Source: Eubacterium callanderi (GTDB taxonomy: Bacteria > Bacillota > Clostridia > Eubacteriales > Eubacteriaceae). From it: DNA of 64,000 nucleotides. Every line of letters begins with the position of its first letter. Position 1 is the first letter of the stretch. Where the stretch lies: the NCBI RefSeq assembly GCF_900142645.1, contig NZ_FRBP01000001.1, forward strand, positions 1-64,000. The letters are read 5' to 3'. The notes beneath the pieces are model-generated. The model was not told the origin of the DNA. It did no database searches and worked only from the letters and a program-made list of their open reading frames with translations. A program made the translations under genes and the position numbers. Positions 51,029 to 59,703 of the stretch are shown here, piece by piece.

Positions 51029-51487
51029 TCAATCCTTTGAAAGCTCGTCTGCGTGCTCGACCGCCACTCTATTGAGAATACCATTGATATAGGTTTTGCT
51101 TTCTTCTGAGGCGTATTTTTTAGCCAGCTCTACTGCCTCGTTAATCGCTACCTCCTTTGGCACCTTGGTGTATAAAAGCTCGGTAACGCCCAGACGCAGG
51201 ATGGCCTTTTCCATTTTCGGCACGCGGCTGAAATCCCAGGTTTCCTTTAAATGGCTGGCGATCAACGCATCAATAGCCCCTTGATTTTCAAGAGCAGCGT
51301 TGATGACCTTCTTCGCATAGCCGCCTGTCATACCTGACACTTCATCTTCAGGGTCACCCTGTCCCGCCAGCTCAAAAAAATTTTTGAGGCTGGTATCCAG
51401 CTCTGCATCCTCCGCGTGAAAATCAATCTGGAAAATCCCGCGCAGAGCCAGTTCTCTCTCTTCTTTTCGATTCATTTTTCGACTCAT
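51029..51487 (-). CDS. nusB: transcription antitermination factor NusB
   Basis: 152 aa, slightly longer than the usual ~140. RKEERELALRGIFQIDFHAE, KVINAALENQGAIDALIASH and KMEKAILRLGVTELLYTKVP, EVAINEAVELAKKY, SKTYINGILNRVA match NusB. AGAGGTAACT precedes the ATG. It forms the NusB-S10 heterodimer that binds boxA in rRNA transcripts. Confidence 0.93.
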   Translation of the reverse strand: MSRKMNRKEERELALRGIFQIDFHAEDAELDTSLKNFFELAGQGDPEDEVSGMTGGYAKKVINAALENQGAIDALIASHLKETWDFSRVPKMEKAILRLGVTELLYTKVPKEVAINEAVELAKKYASEESKTYINGILNRVAVEHADELSKD

Positions 51488-51551
51488 AGTTACCTCTATC
51501 TCACAGTATAAAAGGCCGCAAGAATACTCTCACAGCCTTTTGAATGCTTTT

Positions 51552-51896
51552 TTAATATTTTCCGCTGCCTTCCACGTGAACATTAACCTGCGCCACCTGA
51601 TTGCCGGTCATAATCTCAACAGATTCTTTGACCTTAATCTGGGTTTTTCTGGCAATCTGGGGAATGTCAATTCCCAGCTCTGTAATCACATGCACGTCGA
51701 TATGATAGCCATCTTCCTGGCGCACAACCTTTACGCCCTTAGAAACAGCAGAAGGATAAATCATATCCAATATTTCATCAGACATACGCATAAACATTTT
51801 GTCGATGCCGTCCACCCCCAGCGCAGCCAGATTCGCAATCGAACAGACCATTTCGTTAGAGATTTCCTGAGGGTTTAATTTTTGGTTTTCATCCAT
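51552..51896 (-). CDS. Asp23/Gls24-family envelope stress protein
   Basis: 114 aa from ATG 51896, which follows AGGTGGTG; a GTG at 51908 is a less likely start. The family core is QEISNEMVCSIANLAALGVD, GYHIDVHVITELGIDIPQIA and NVHVEGSGKY. Members lie next to nusB in many Firmicutes and associate with the membrane during envelope stress. The role here is inferred from family and place. Confidence 0.9.
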   Translation of the reverse strand: MDENQKLNPQEISNEMVCSIANLAALGVDGIDKMFMRMSDEILDMIYPSAVSKGVKVVRQEDGYHIDVHVITELGIDIPQIARKTQIKVKESVEIMTGNQVAQVNVHVEGSGKY

Positions 51897-51908
51897 TTTA
51901 TACACCAC

Positions 51909-52370
51909 CTATTCGTGATGATGTCCGCACTGACACCCTTCGCCATGGGTTAATTCTTCAACGACTTTTTCTTCCAGATGAAACTGTTCGCCACATTCAG
52001 GGCAAAACACTTCATCATCGTCAAAGGCTTCGAAATCGGTAATATAGACTGTTCCGCATTTTGGACATACAACTTCATAATAATCGTCATCATCGTCAAA
52101 ATCTACATCATCAAAATCATCGTATTCCTCATCCCAGTCTTCATCCAGAATGAATTCCTCAAGCTCGGTCAGGTCGTCATCAATCATTTCCGCGTAATCT
52201 TCCAGCTCATCCTGAGCCTCTGCCAGACCCTCCAGCGCATCGGTCATATCGCCCAATACGTCGATAATCCGGTCAAGCACCTTACCTTCCTTTGTCGTAA
52301 GGTCTAACTCAAGGCCTTCTACCAGGCCTTCAATAAAGGCTACCTTTTCACGGATATATTTCATATGCAT
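51909..52370 (-). CDS. acidic zinc-ribbon protein (CD1247 N-terminal-domain type)
   Basis: 153 aa. An N-terminal helical region (KYIREKVAFIEGLVEGLELD, IDVLGDMTDALEGL) is followed by a stretch of Asp/Glu (EYDDFDDVDFDDDDDYYE), a zinc ribbon with CPKCGTVY and CPECGEQF, and a His/Cys tail GCQCGHHHE. The layout matches clostridial proteins found beside efp; function unknown. The start overlaps the efp stop by one base, which suggests coupling to efp. Confidence 0.85.
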   Translation of the reverse strand: MHMKYIREKVAFIEGLVEGLELDLTTKEGKVLDRIIDVLGDMTDALEGLAEAQDELEDYAEMIDDDLTELEEFILDEDWDEEYDDFDDVDFDDDDDYYEVVCPKCGTVYITDFEAFDDDEVFCPECGEQFHLEEKVVEELTHGEGCQCGHHHE

Positions 52371-52927
52371 TATACACGTTCCATGTATTCACCCGTTCTG
52401 GTGTCTACACGAATCGTATCTCCTTCTTCTACAAATAAAGGAACGGTAATAACCGCACCCGTTTCCAAAGTTGCCGGTTTATTGGCGCCAGTAGCGGTAT
52501 CACCCTTGAAGCCCGGTTCGGTTTTGGTAATGAGCAGTTCAACAAAGTTTGGAGCCGCTACTGAGAAAGCTTCTCCTTTGAAGAAACGGATGGTTGCGTT
52601 GTCGTTTTCTTTTAAGAACTTCAGCGCATCTTCAACCTGATCGTAGTTCAGCGGAATCTGTTCATAGGTTTCAAGATCCATAAAATAGTACAGATCGCCA
52701 TCTGCGTACAGATACTGCATTTCTTTTGTGTCAATATGGGCTTTCGGGAATTTTTCAGTTGGGCTGAATGTTTTTTCTACAACTGCTCCAGTCAGAACAT
52801 TTCTGATTTTAGTACGAACGAAAGCGGCACCCTTTCCTGGTTTTACATGCTGGAATTCCACAATCATGAAAACACTTCCGTCCATTTCAAAGGTCACGCC
52901 TTTTTTAAATTCACCTGCTGATATCAT
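52370..52927 (-). CDS. efp: translation elongation factor P
   Basis: 185 aa, the standard length. The KOW-like N-terminal domain ([20 protein letters not shown]) carries the modification loop [19 protein letters not shown] with Lys ~32, followed by two OB domains ([49 protein letters not shown]). It rescues ribosomes stalled at proline runs. The loop residue at the tip is Lys, so a lysine-type modification is possible. Confidence 0.96.
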   Translation of the reverse strand: MISAGEFKKGVTFEMDGSVFMIVEFQHVKPGKGAAFVRTKIRNVLTGAVVEKTFSPTEKFPKAHIDTKEMQYLYADGDLYYFMDLETYEQIPLNYDQVEDALKFLKENDNATIRFFKGEAFSVAAPNFVELLITKTEPGFKGDTATGANKPATLETGAVITVPLFVEEGDTIRVDTRTGEYMERV

Positions 52928-53032
52928 CTATAAAATACCTCCAAATATTAAATCCTGTTTCTTAGTCATATAGCTTCTTTTATTCTATCATAAAAGTTTT
53001 TGAACTTCAAATTCAACTTCAATTTTTTGTTT

Positions 53033-53896
53033 TTATTCTTTCCAAGCGACAACTCCGCGCACCGCTCCTGTCAGGTCAGGGACCATCGTTATGGCGCCAA
53101 AGCCCTGTGCTTCAAGAAGCTCCGCGACTCTTACCTCCTGGGCATTGCCAACCTCAAGAACAATCGCGCCGCCTTTTCTTAAGTAAGGGCCCGTTTCCCC
53201 CGCAATACGCTCATAGAGATCATATCCTGTCACACCGCCTGAAAGCGCCAGCATTGGCTCATAATCCACAATATCTCTTTGCAGCGTTGGGATAATGCCA
53301 TCAGGAATATAAGGCGGATTGGATACAATCAGGTCAAAAGGCTCAGTTTTCGAAAGGCCTTTAAAAAGATCGCTCTCTACCATCGTAATGTTTGAAAAGC
53401 CTAAATTCCGGGCGTTTTCTGCTGCCACCTTCAGCGCTCTGCCCGAAATATCCGTGAGGGTAACCACCGCACTTGGGTCAAAAAATTTCAGTGAGAGGCC
53501 GATCGCACCGCTTCCCGTACACAAATCAAGCACACGCGGCTTTCCGGTATCCTGCTTGATCTGTGGAATTACCCTTTCGAGAATCGCCTCTACCAGTGAT
53601 TCCGTATCCGGCCTCGGAATAAGCACATCTGGCGAAACATGAAAAACCAATCCCATAAATTCTTTTTCACCGGTGATGTAAGCCACTGGTTCAAGGAGCG
53701 CCCGACGGTCAATGCGGCTGCGGTACTCCTCGGCGTCTTCAAAACTTACCGCCTTTTGAGGGTCACTGTAAAAAGTGATACGCGCACAGTTCAACACTGA
53801 TGCCAAAAGCACCTCGGCATCCAGCCTTGGGCTTACAGACCCGCACTGCGCAAGCCTTGTACTCCCCACTTCTATGAGTTCTTTAATAGTATTCAT
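53033..53896 (-). CDS. prmC: release-factor glutamine methyltransferase PrmC
   Basis: 287 aa from ATG 53896. The longer frame to 53947 would begin inside the rpmE terminator. N-terminal helices are followed by an SAM-binding core (VLDLCTGSGAIGLSLKFFDP, ~110) and the catalytic NPPY (IVSNPPYIPDG, ~180). It methylates the GGQ Gln of peptide-release factors. The start site has only a weak ACAGG upstream. Confidence 0.93.
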   Translation of the reverse strand: MNTIKELIEVGSTRLAQCGSVSPRLDAEVLLASVLNCARITFYSDPQKAVSFEDAEEYRSRIDRRALLEPVAYITGEKEFMGLVFHVSPDVLIPRPDTESLVEAILERVIPQIKQDTGKPRVLDLCTGSGAIGLSLKFFDPSAVVTLTDISGRALKVAAENARNLGFSNITMVESDLFKGLSKTEPFDLIVSNPPYIPDGIIPTLQRDIVDYEPMLALSGGVTGYDLYERIAGETGPYLRKGGAIVLEVGNAQEVRVAELLEAQGFGAITMVPDLTGAVRGVVAWKE

Positions 53897-53910
53897 CCTG
53901 TTTTTCACAA

Positions 53911-53938
53911 TAAAAAAGCCGGTTACCAGGAACCGACT
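53911..53938 (-). terminator. terminator of the rpmE unit
   Basis: AGTCGGTT pairs with AACCGGCT (one mismatch) around CCTGG and is followed on the minus strand by TTTTTTA, nine bases after the rpmE stop. Confidence 0.75.
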
Positions 53939-53946
53939 TTCATTCA

Positions 53947-54162
53947 TTATTCGCCTTTTTTGCCGTATTTTCTGTTGAATCGTTCTACACGACCACCTGT
54001 ATCTACTAATTTCTGTTTACCAGTAAAGAAAGGATGGCAAGCTGAACAGATTTCAACCTTCAGTTCCGGTTTAACAGAACCTGTTTCAAATGTATTACCA
54101 CATGCGCATTTAACAACGGATTTACCGTATTCTGGGTGGATACCTTTTTTCATCGAATTCAC
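53947..54162 (-). CDS. rpmE: ribosomal protein L31, zinc-binding type
   Basis: 71 aa. [27 protein letters not shown] and [32 protein letters not shown] match L31 with the C+ (zinc) arrangement CxC and CxxC. It is in the 50S subunit. AATGAGGTGAATTCG precedes the ATG. It lies between rho and prmC as in many Firmicutes. Confidence 0.95.
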   Translation of the reverse strand: MNSMKKGIHPEYGKSVVKCACGNTFETGSVKPELKVEICSACHPFFTGKQKLVDTGGRVERFNRKYGKKGE

Positions 54163-54257
54163 CTCATTTCGTTCTCGTATTTATATATATTGATACATAT
54201 ATTTTTTTCAACTAAGTTAGTATAACAGATTCTCTGTAAAAATGCAAGTTTATTTTC

Positions 54258-56111
54258 TCAGGATTTAGATTTTTGAAGGATCTTTTTAAGAAAATCCTCA
54301 TTATCGGTTGTGCGTTCAAGGGTATTGATAATTTTGTCTGTCAGCTGCACAGGGCTGTTGCCTGCGTACAGTTTACGGATCTGGTAACTGACTTTCAGCT
54401 CATCGGGTGTCAGCAGCTTTTCTTCACGGCGCGTACCGGATTTGTTCAGGTTGATAGCCGGGAATATCCGGCGTTCAGCCAGCTCACGTTCAAGGTGCAG
54501 TTCCATATTGCCTGTGCCCTTGAACTCTTCAAAAATAATGTCGTCCATCCGGCTCCCTGTATCCACCAGCGCAGTTGCCAGTATGGTCAGGCTGCCGCCG
54601 CCTTCAATATTTCTGGCAGAGCCAAAAAACTTTTTAGGAAAGTACAGCGATTCCGGGTCAAGTCCACCGGTCAGGGTCCTCCCTGACGGCTCGACAACCA
54701 GATTATTGCCGCGGGTTAAGCGCGTCAGACTGTCCACCAGCACAACAACGTCCTTTCCCTGTTCAACAAGCCTTTTTCCCCGCTCCAGCACAATTTCCGC
54801 CACACGGATATGATTTTCGGGCGGCTGGTCAAAGGTAGAGTAGGCAATATCTGCGTCGATGGAACGCTTCATGTCGGTTACTTCCTCAGGGCGTTCATCC
54901 ACCAGTAAAATAATCAGCTCAATTTCCGGGTGGTTGGAACGGATTCCCTGGGCAATTTCTTTAAGCAGCGTTGTTTTACCAGCCTTCGGCGGCGCCACGA
55001 TCATCCCCCTCTGCCCTTTTCCCATAGGTGAAAAGATATCGATGATACGCGTTGATACAATGTCTCTGTCTGTTTCAAGGGTAATTCGTTCCTCGGGAAA
55101 TACTGGCGTCAGGCGTTCAAACCGGGGACGGCTTGCGATCTTTTCAGGAATATCACCGTTGACTGTTTCGACATACAGCAGCGCGTCAAACTTTTCCCCT
55201 TCGTTGGGCATACGGATTTTACCCACGATTTTATCGCCGGTCCGCAGATTAAAACGGCGGATCTGGTTAGGCGCGACATAGATATCATTGTCACCGGAGG
55301 TGTAGTTGTTCATTCTCAAAAAACCAAAACCATCAGAATTTAAGTCTAAAATCCCTTCCTGCGAGTTCTTAAAACGGTCAAGATTTTTTTTATCATCAGC
55401 ATAGAGCATACTGTTGATTTTATTGATGATGTCTGAGGTCTGTGTTCCGTTAACCATCTCTAAAAAGAGCATGGCCGCGTATTTCTCGCCCGGTTTTGCC
55501 TTCCGCACCTTTCCCCCGACAATATCGCCCGTTTCCAGCTTAAACTTCTGGATCTGCGAGCCTGAAACATAGACCCATTCCTGCTGGGATTTCATTTCCG
55601 GAGTCTTTATAAAACCAAACCCCTCCGGCAGTACTTCCAGAGGGCCGGCCATTTCAATACTGTCTTCAATATTGTCTTTGATTTTTGCATAGCGGTGATT
55701 ATTGTAATTGTTATGGTTGTTATGATGCTGTTTTTCCATCGGCTGGGGCAGCGCACTGCGCTCCTGTTTAGACTTATCTACCAGAGCCCGGTCATTCGCT
55801 TTTGTCTCATTCTTTTCCTTAACAGCCGTTTTTCCTTCATTTTTTTTATCGGCAGATTTCCGTTCATCCGCCTTTTTATCGCTGTTTTTAGGCGCTTGTT
55901 TTTCGGCCTTTTCCGTTTCATTCTTCTTTTGAGCCGCTTCTTTTGGGGATGGCTCCTCTGTCCTTTTAACCGTTTCTGATTTTTGACTGGCTGCTGTAAT
56001 CATATCGATAAGCTCCTGCTTTTTCTTTTTGCTCAGTCCGGTAAAGCCTAAACGCTCCGCCTCTTTGCGCAGATCGGCCACAGTCAGCTTTTCAAGATTT
56101 GTCGTATCCAA
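54258..56111 (-). CDS. rho: transcription termination factor Rho, with doubled RNA-binding domain
   Basis: 617 aa from TTG 56111, which follows GGAGG by six bases; no ATG with a ribosome site exists. Order: N-terminal Rho-N helix (~5-40), a Lys/Glu/Asn-rich insert (~45-140), then two cold-shock-like RNA-binding modules (~156-212 with GFGFIK; ~252-319 with GFGFLRM), and the ATPase ring (~330-600) with Walker A PPKAGKTTLLKE (~376). Most Rho proteins carry only one such RNA-binding module. The insert resembles those of other Clostridia. The hexamer terminates untranslated RNA. Confidence 0.95.
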   Translation of the reverse strand: MDTTNLEKLTVADLRKEAERLGFTGLSKKKKQELIDMITAASQKSETVKRTEEPSPKEAAQKKNETEKAEKQAPKNSDKKADERKSADKKNEGKTAVKEKNETKANDRALVDKSKQERSALPQPMEKQHHNNHNNYNNHRYAKIKDNIEDSIEMAGPLEVLPEGFGFIKTPEMKSQQEWVYVSGSQIQKFKLETGDIVGGKVRKAKPGEKYAAMLFLEMVNGTQTSDIINKINSMLYADDKKNLDRFKNSQEGILDLNSDGFGFLRMNNYTSGDNDIYVAPNQIRRFNLRTGDKIVGKIRMPNEGEKFDALLYVETVNGDIPEKIASRPRFERLTPVFPEERITLETDRDIVSTRIIDIFSPMGKGQRGMIVAPPKAGKTTLLKEIAQGIRSNHPEIELIILLVDERPEEVTDMKRSIDADIAYSTFDQPPENHIRVAEIVLERGKRLVEQGKDVVVLVDSLTRLTRGNNLVVEPSGRTLTGGLDPESLYFPKKFFGSARNIEGGGSLTILATALVDTGSRMDDIIFEEFKGTGNMELHLERELAERRIFPAINLNKSGTRREEKLLTPDELKVSYQIRKLYAGNSPVQLTDKIINTLERTTDNEDFLKKILQKSKS

Positions 56112-56293
56112 TAGATTCCTCCAGAATGTGAAATTTGATTGCAAAACTTATAAATGTAGATTTAAAAGTAAAGATAGATAGTTATGATTACTAATTTTAG
56201 CATATCTGTCAGAAAAATACAATAAAAATAAAAACCGCCGGAAAAGCCGTAAAAATCGGCTTTGCCACAGCGGTATAATCATTGCTTTTTCGC

Positions 56294-58099
56294 CTATGAA
56301 TCCAGTTTCAGTACTGCCATAAAGGCCTCCTGCGGTACCTCTACGCTGCCTACCTGACGCATACGTTTTTTCCCTTCCTTCTGCTTTTCCAGAAGCTTGC
56401 GCTTACGGCTGATATCCCCACCATAACATTTGGCTAAAACGTCCTTGCGCAGCGCGCTTAGAGTTTCCCGGGCAATAATTTTATTACCGATGGCGGCCTG
56501 AATTGGAATTTCAAACATCTGTCTTGGGATGGATTCCTTAAGTTTTTTGGTAATAGCCCGTCCACGGCCCACGGCCTTTTCTTCATGGACGATAAAGGAT
56601 AAGGCGTCCACCAGCTCGCCGTTTAACAGAATATCCAGTTTCACCAGCTTCGCCGGGCGGTATTCCTTGATCTCATAATCCAGAGAAGCATAGCCGCGGG
56701 TTCTTGATTTAAGGGCGTCGAAAAAATCATAGATAATTTCATTGAGCGGCAGCTCATAATGCAGGGACACACGTGTTTCCTCGATATAATCCATATTGAT
56801 ATAGGTGCCCCGCCGTTCCTGGCAAAGCTCCATCACAGCGCCCAGATACTCAGACGGGACCATGATTGTCGCGTCCACAATTGGCTCTTCCATGGTGTCA
56901 ATTTCAACTGGGTCCGGAAGATTGGTGGGATTGTCCACCCAAAGCTCTGTACCGTCTGTTTTGATAACCTTGTAGATAACACTTGGCGCAGTGGTAACCA
57001 GATCCAGGTTAAATTCACGCTCCAGCCGCTCCTGAATAATCTCCATGTGCAAAAGCCCCAGGAAGCCGCACCGGAATCCAAAACCAAGGGCAATGGAGGT
57101 TTCCGGCTCATAGAGCAGCGATGCGTCATTGAGCTGCAGCTTGGCTAAAGCTTCCTTCAAGTCCTCGTAACGGGCACCATCCGCAGGATATATCCCGCAG
57201 AATACCATTGACGTTACTTTTTTATAGCCTGGAAGTGGCTCAGCCGCAGGGCGGTCTGCTGCGGTAATAGTATCCCCGACGCGGGTATCACGCACATTTT
57301 TAATCCCGGCGTTCACATACCCGACATCACCCGCGGACAGCTCGTCCACTGGCAGCAGTCCCTTGGCAAAGATTCCGACCTCATCCACCTCAAAATCCTT
57401 GCCAATGGCCATCATTCGGATCTTCATGCCAGCCTTGATCTTTCCCTGAACCACGCGCACTGAAGCGATAACCCCGCGGTACTGGTCATAGTAAGAGTCA
57501 AAAATCAATGCCTGGAGCGGTGCGTCCGAATCCCCGCCTGGCGCTGGAACATCGCTGACAATGGCCTCCAGCACATCCTGAATATTGATTCCCGCCTTTG
57601 CAGAAATAAGCGGCGCATTCTCTGCGTCCAGTCCAATTACATTTTCAATTTCTGCCTTCACCTCATCAGGACGGGCACTTGCCAGGTCAATTTTATTGAT
57701 AACAGGCACCACTTCTAAATCGTTATCCAGTGCCAGGTACACATTCGCAATAGTCTGGGCTTCAATCCCCTGGGACGCGTCCACCACCAAAATAGCCCCC
57801 TCACAGGCTGCCAGGCTTCGGGATACCTCATAGTTGAAATCCACATGACCCGGTGTGTCAATGAGATTTAAGATATACTCCTCGCCATCCTTGGCATTGT
57901 AAATAAGCCGTACTGCCTGCAGCTTGATGGTGATCCCGCGTTCTCTCTCGATATCCATGTTATCGAGAATCTGGTCTTCCATATCTCTTTTGCTCAAAAG
58001 TCCCGTTTCTTCAATCAAACGGTCAGCCAGTGTCGATTTGCCATGATCGATATGGGCAATAATCGAAAAGTTTCGGGTTCTTTCCTGTTTTGTTAACAA
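56294..58099 (-). CDS. lepA: translation elongation factor 4 (LepA)
   Basis: 601 aa from TTG 58099, which follows GGAGG by seven bases; the ATG at 58138 has no site and would add a poorly conserved tail. The G-domain motifs [37 protein letters not shown] and VINKIDL are followed by EF-G-like domains and the LepA C-terminal domain ending [14 protein letters not shown]. Length matches the family. Confidence 0.95.
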   Translation of the reverse strand: MLTKQERTRNFSIIAHIDHGKSTLADRLIEETGLLSKRDMEDQILDNMDIERERGITIKLQAVRLIYNAKDGEEYILNLIDTPGHVDFNYEVSRSLAACEGAILVVDASQGIEAQTIANVYLALDNDLEVVPVINKIDLASARPDEVKAEIENVIGLDAENAPLISAKAGINIQDVLEAIVSDVPAPGGDSDAPLQALIFDSYYDQYRGVIASVRVVQGKIKAGMKIRMMAIGKDFEVDEVGIFAKGLLPVDELSAGDVGYVNAGIKNVRDTRVGDTITAADRPAAEPLPGYKKVTSMVFCGIYPADGARYEDLKEALAKLQLNDASLLYEPETSIALGFGFRCGFLGLLHMEIIQERLEREFNLDLVTTAPSVIYKVIKTDGTELWVDNPTNLPDPVEIDTMEEPIVDATIMVPSEYLGAVMELCQERRGTYINMDYIEETRVSLHYELPLNEIIYDFFDALKSRTRGYASLDYEIKEYRPAKLVKLDILLNGELVDALSFIVHEEKAVGRGRAITKKLKESIPRQMFEIPIQAAIGNKIIARETLSALRKDVLAKCYGGDISRKRKLLEKQKEGKKRMRQVGSVEVPQEAFMAVLKLDS

Positions 58100-58207
58100 A
58101 GTAATTCCTCCAATGTGTAAGTCTATTCGATAAAACACGCTATGTGTCCATTATTTTTATGCTACAGATTATTCTATCAAGAAAAAATTTTTTTGTCACG
58201 TTTTTTG

Positions 58208-58236
58208 TTGTAAATTTATTTTCAATGTGTTACAAT
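58208..58236 (+). promoter_or_regulatory. promoter of rpsT
   Basis: TTGTAA (58208-58213), a 17-base spacer and TACAAT (58231-58236) with extended TGT. A 30-base leader precedes the ATGAGGAGG ribosome site. Confidence 0.65.
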
Positions 58237-58268
58237 CAATACGTTATAAATAAATGAGGAGGTACTCC

Positions 58269-58535
58269 ATGGCTAACATTAAATCAGCTATTAAGAGAGC
58301 TAAAACAAACGAAAAGGCAAGATTGCGCAACAAAGCGGTAAAAACAAATTTAAAGACAACCATCAAAAAATTTGATGCTGCAGTTGCAGAAGGCGATCAG
58401 GCCAAAGCAGAAGAAGCTTTCCGCTTAGCAGTTAAAAAACTGGATATGGCCGTTACTAAACATGTCATCCACAAAAATGCTGCTTCCAGAAAGAAAAGTA
58501 CTTTAGCAAGAGCCTTAAACGGAATGACCGAATAA
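58269..58535 (+). CDS. rpsT: ribosomal protein S20
   Basis: 88 aa from ATG 58269, which follows GAGGAGGTACTCC; the frame extends upstream to 58254 without a ribosome site. [20 protein letters not shown] and [17 protein letters not shown] are the S20 signature ends. It is a 30S protein. It is a single-gene unit with its own promoter, ended by the hairpin at 58631. Confidence 0.96.
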   Translation: MANIKSAIKRAKTNEKARLRNKAVKTNLKTTIKKFDAAVAEGDQAKAEEAFRLAVKKLDMAVTKHVIHKNAASRKKSTLARALNGMTE

Positions 58536-58630
58536 CCTCATTGTTTATATATTCCCAAATTAAAACCCGTGTCTCAAGGGTGGGCGCACAGTTGTTAGTG
58601 CGCTTTTTCTATTTTTTGAAAGCTAAAGTG

Positions 58631-58657
58631 GAAGATGCGGCAGAACGCCATATCTTC
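58631..58657. terminator. GATRCGGC-family bidirectional terminator
   Basis: GAAGATGCGGC pairs with GCCATATCTTC (one mismatch, one G-T) around loop AGAAC, between convergent rpsT and holA. Confidence 0.8.
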
Positions 58658-58668
58658 TCCCCAGCGCA

Positions 58669-59682
58669 TTAAAGCTTGAGTACAAACCATTCCAGACCAA
58701 ACTCAGGGTCAATCTGTCCTGTTTTCATTTTAAGATCCAGCTCTGCCGCCTCGATCATGGTACGCTTAAGGCCTGCCACCCGGTAGCGCCGGCCATTCTG
58801 CAATACCTTTTTAACCACGAAAGGCGCCAGCTTTGCCTCCTTGGCAATGGTGTCCGGAGACATGCGTTTCTCAGAGAGCAGCTTGACCATCAGCATCATA
58901 CGAATTTGCCTCAGCAGGAGTCCAAAAACGCCAAAGGGGCCTTCTCCCTCAAGATAAAACTGATTAAGCATTTTAAGCGCCGCGCCCTTATTGCCGCCCA
59001 TGGCATAATCGACCATCTTAAACACATTATCTTCAACCGATTTGGGCATGACCGTCTCTATATCCTCCAGGGTAATGGCGTCACGTTCCCCTACATAGTC
59101 AATGATTTTATTCAGCTCGTTATCAACCATTTCCATATTTTTATTATCATTTTCAAGATACAGAGTATCCATGACAAACTGCTCCACTACCCTCTGGCTT
59201 GTCCGTTTGCCTGCCAGCTTAAGCCGGCGGCCAATCCATTTTTCCAGATCAATTTTATTCAGCTTGTCATAATCCACAATGGCTCCCTGTTCCTTAAGGG
59301 TTTTATATACCTTCTTACGCTTGTCCGGACTGCTGTCACAGAGAATAAGCACCGTACTGCCAGATGGTCTTTCAATGTATTTGTTCAGAGCTTCCACGGT
59401 TTTCTTATCGCTTGTCTTCGTCAGGCCTGCGCTTTCGCGCACAATAACCACCCTTTTTTCACTCATAAGCGGCAGCGTCTCGCACACAGACAATATCTCT
59501 GATATATCTGGATTTTTGTCCTCAAACACCGCCAGATTCAACTGCTCCAAGCCAGGCGCGATCACCGTTTCTACAAGAGTGTGCTCAACCATATTCCCGA
59601 TGTACTGCTCCGGCCCCGCAAAAAGATACACTGGTCGCACCTCCTTCTGCTTGATGGCCTTCATTAGTTCCTGATATTTCAT
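58669..59682 (-). CDS. holA: DNA polymerase III delta subunit
   Basis: 337 aa. The start KYQELMKAIKQKEVRPVYLF, AGPEQYIGNMVEHTL and the middle VVIVRESAGLTKTS, LILCDSSPDKRKKVYKTLKE match HolA of Firmicutes. The C-terminal helical collar includes GEGPFGVFGLLLRQIRMMLM. It is the clamp-loader subunit that opens the sliding clamp. It follows comEC in the reading direction (21-base gap), as in many Firmicutes. Confidence 0.93.
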   Translation of the reverse strand: MKYQELMKAIKQKEVRPVYLFAGPEQYIGNMVEHTLVETVIAPGLEQLNLAVFEDKNPDISEILSVCETLPLMSEKRVVIVRESAGLTKTSDKKTVEALNKYIERPSGSTVLILCDSSPDKRKKVYKTLKEQGAIVDYDKLNKIDLEKWIGRRLKLAGKRTSQRVVEQFVMDTLYLENDNKNMEMVDNELNKIIDYVGERDAITLEDIETVMPKSVEDNVFKMVDYAMGGNKGAALKMLNQFYLEGEGPFGVFGLLLRQIRMMLMVKLLSEKRMSPDTIAKEAKLAPFVVKKVLQNGRRYRVAGLKRTMIEAAELDLKMKTGQIDPEFGLEWFVLKL

Positions 59683-59703
59683 GTTAACCTCTTATCCGTT
59701 ATT

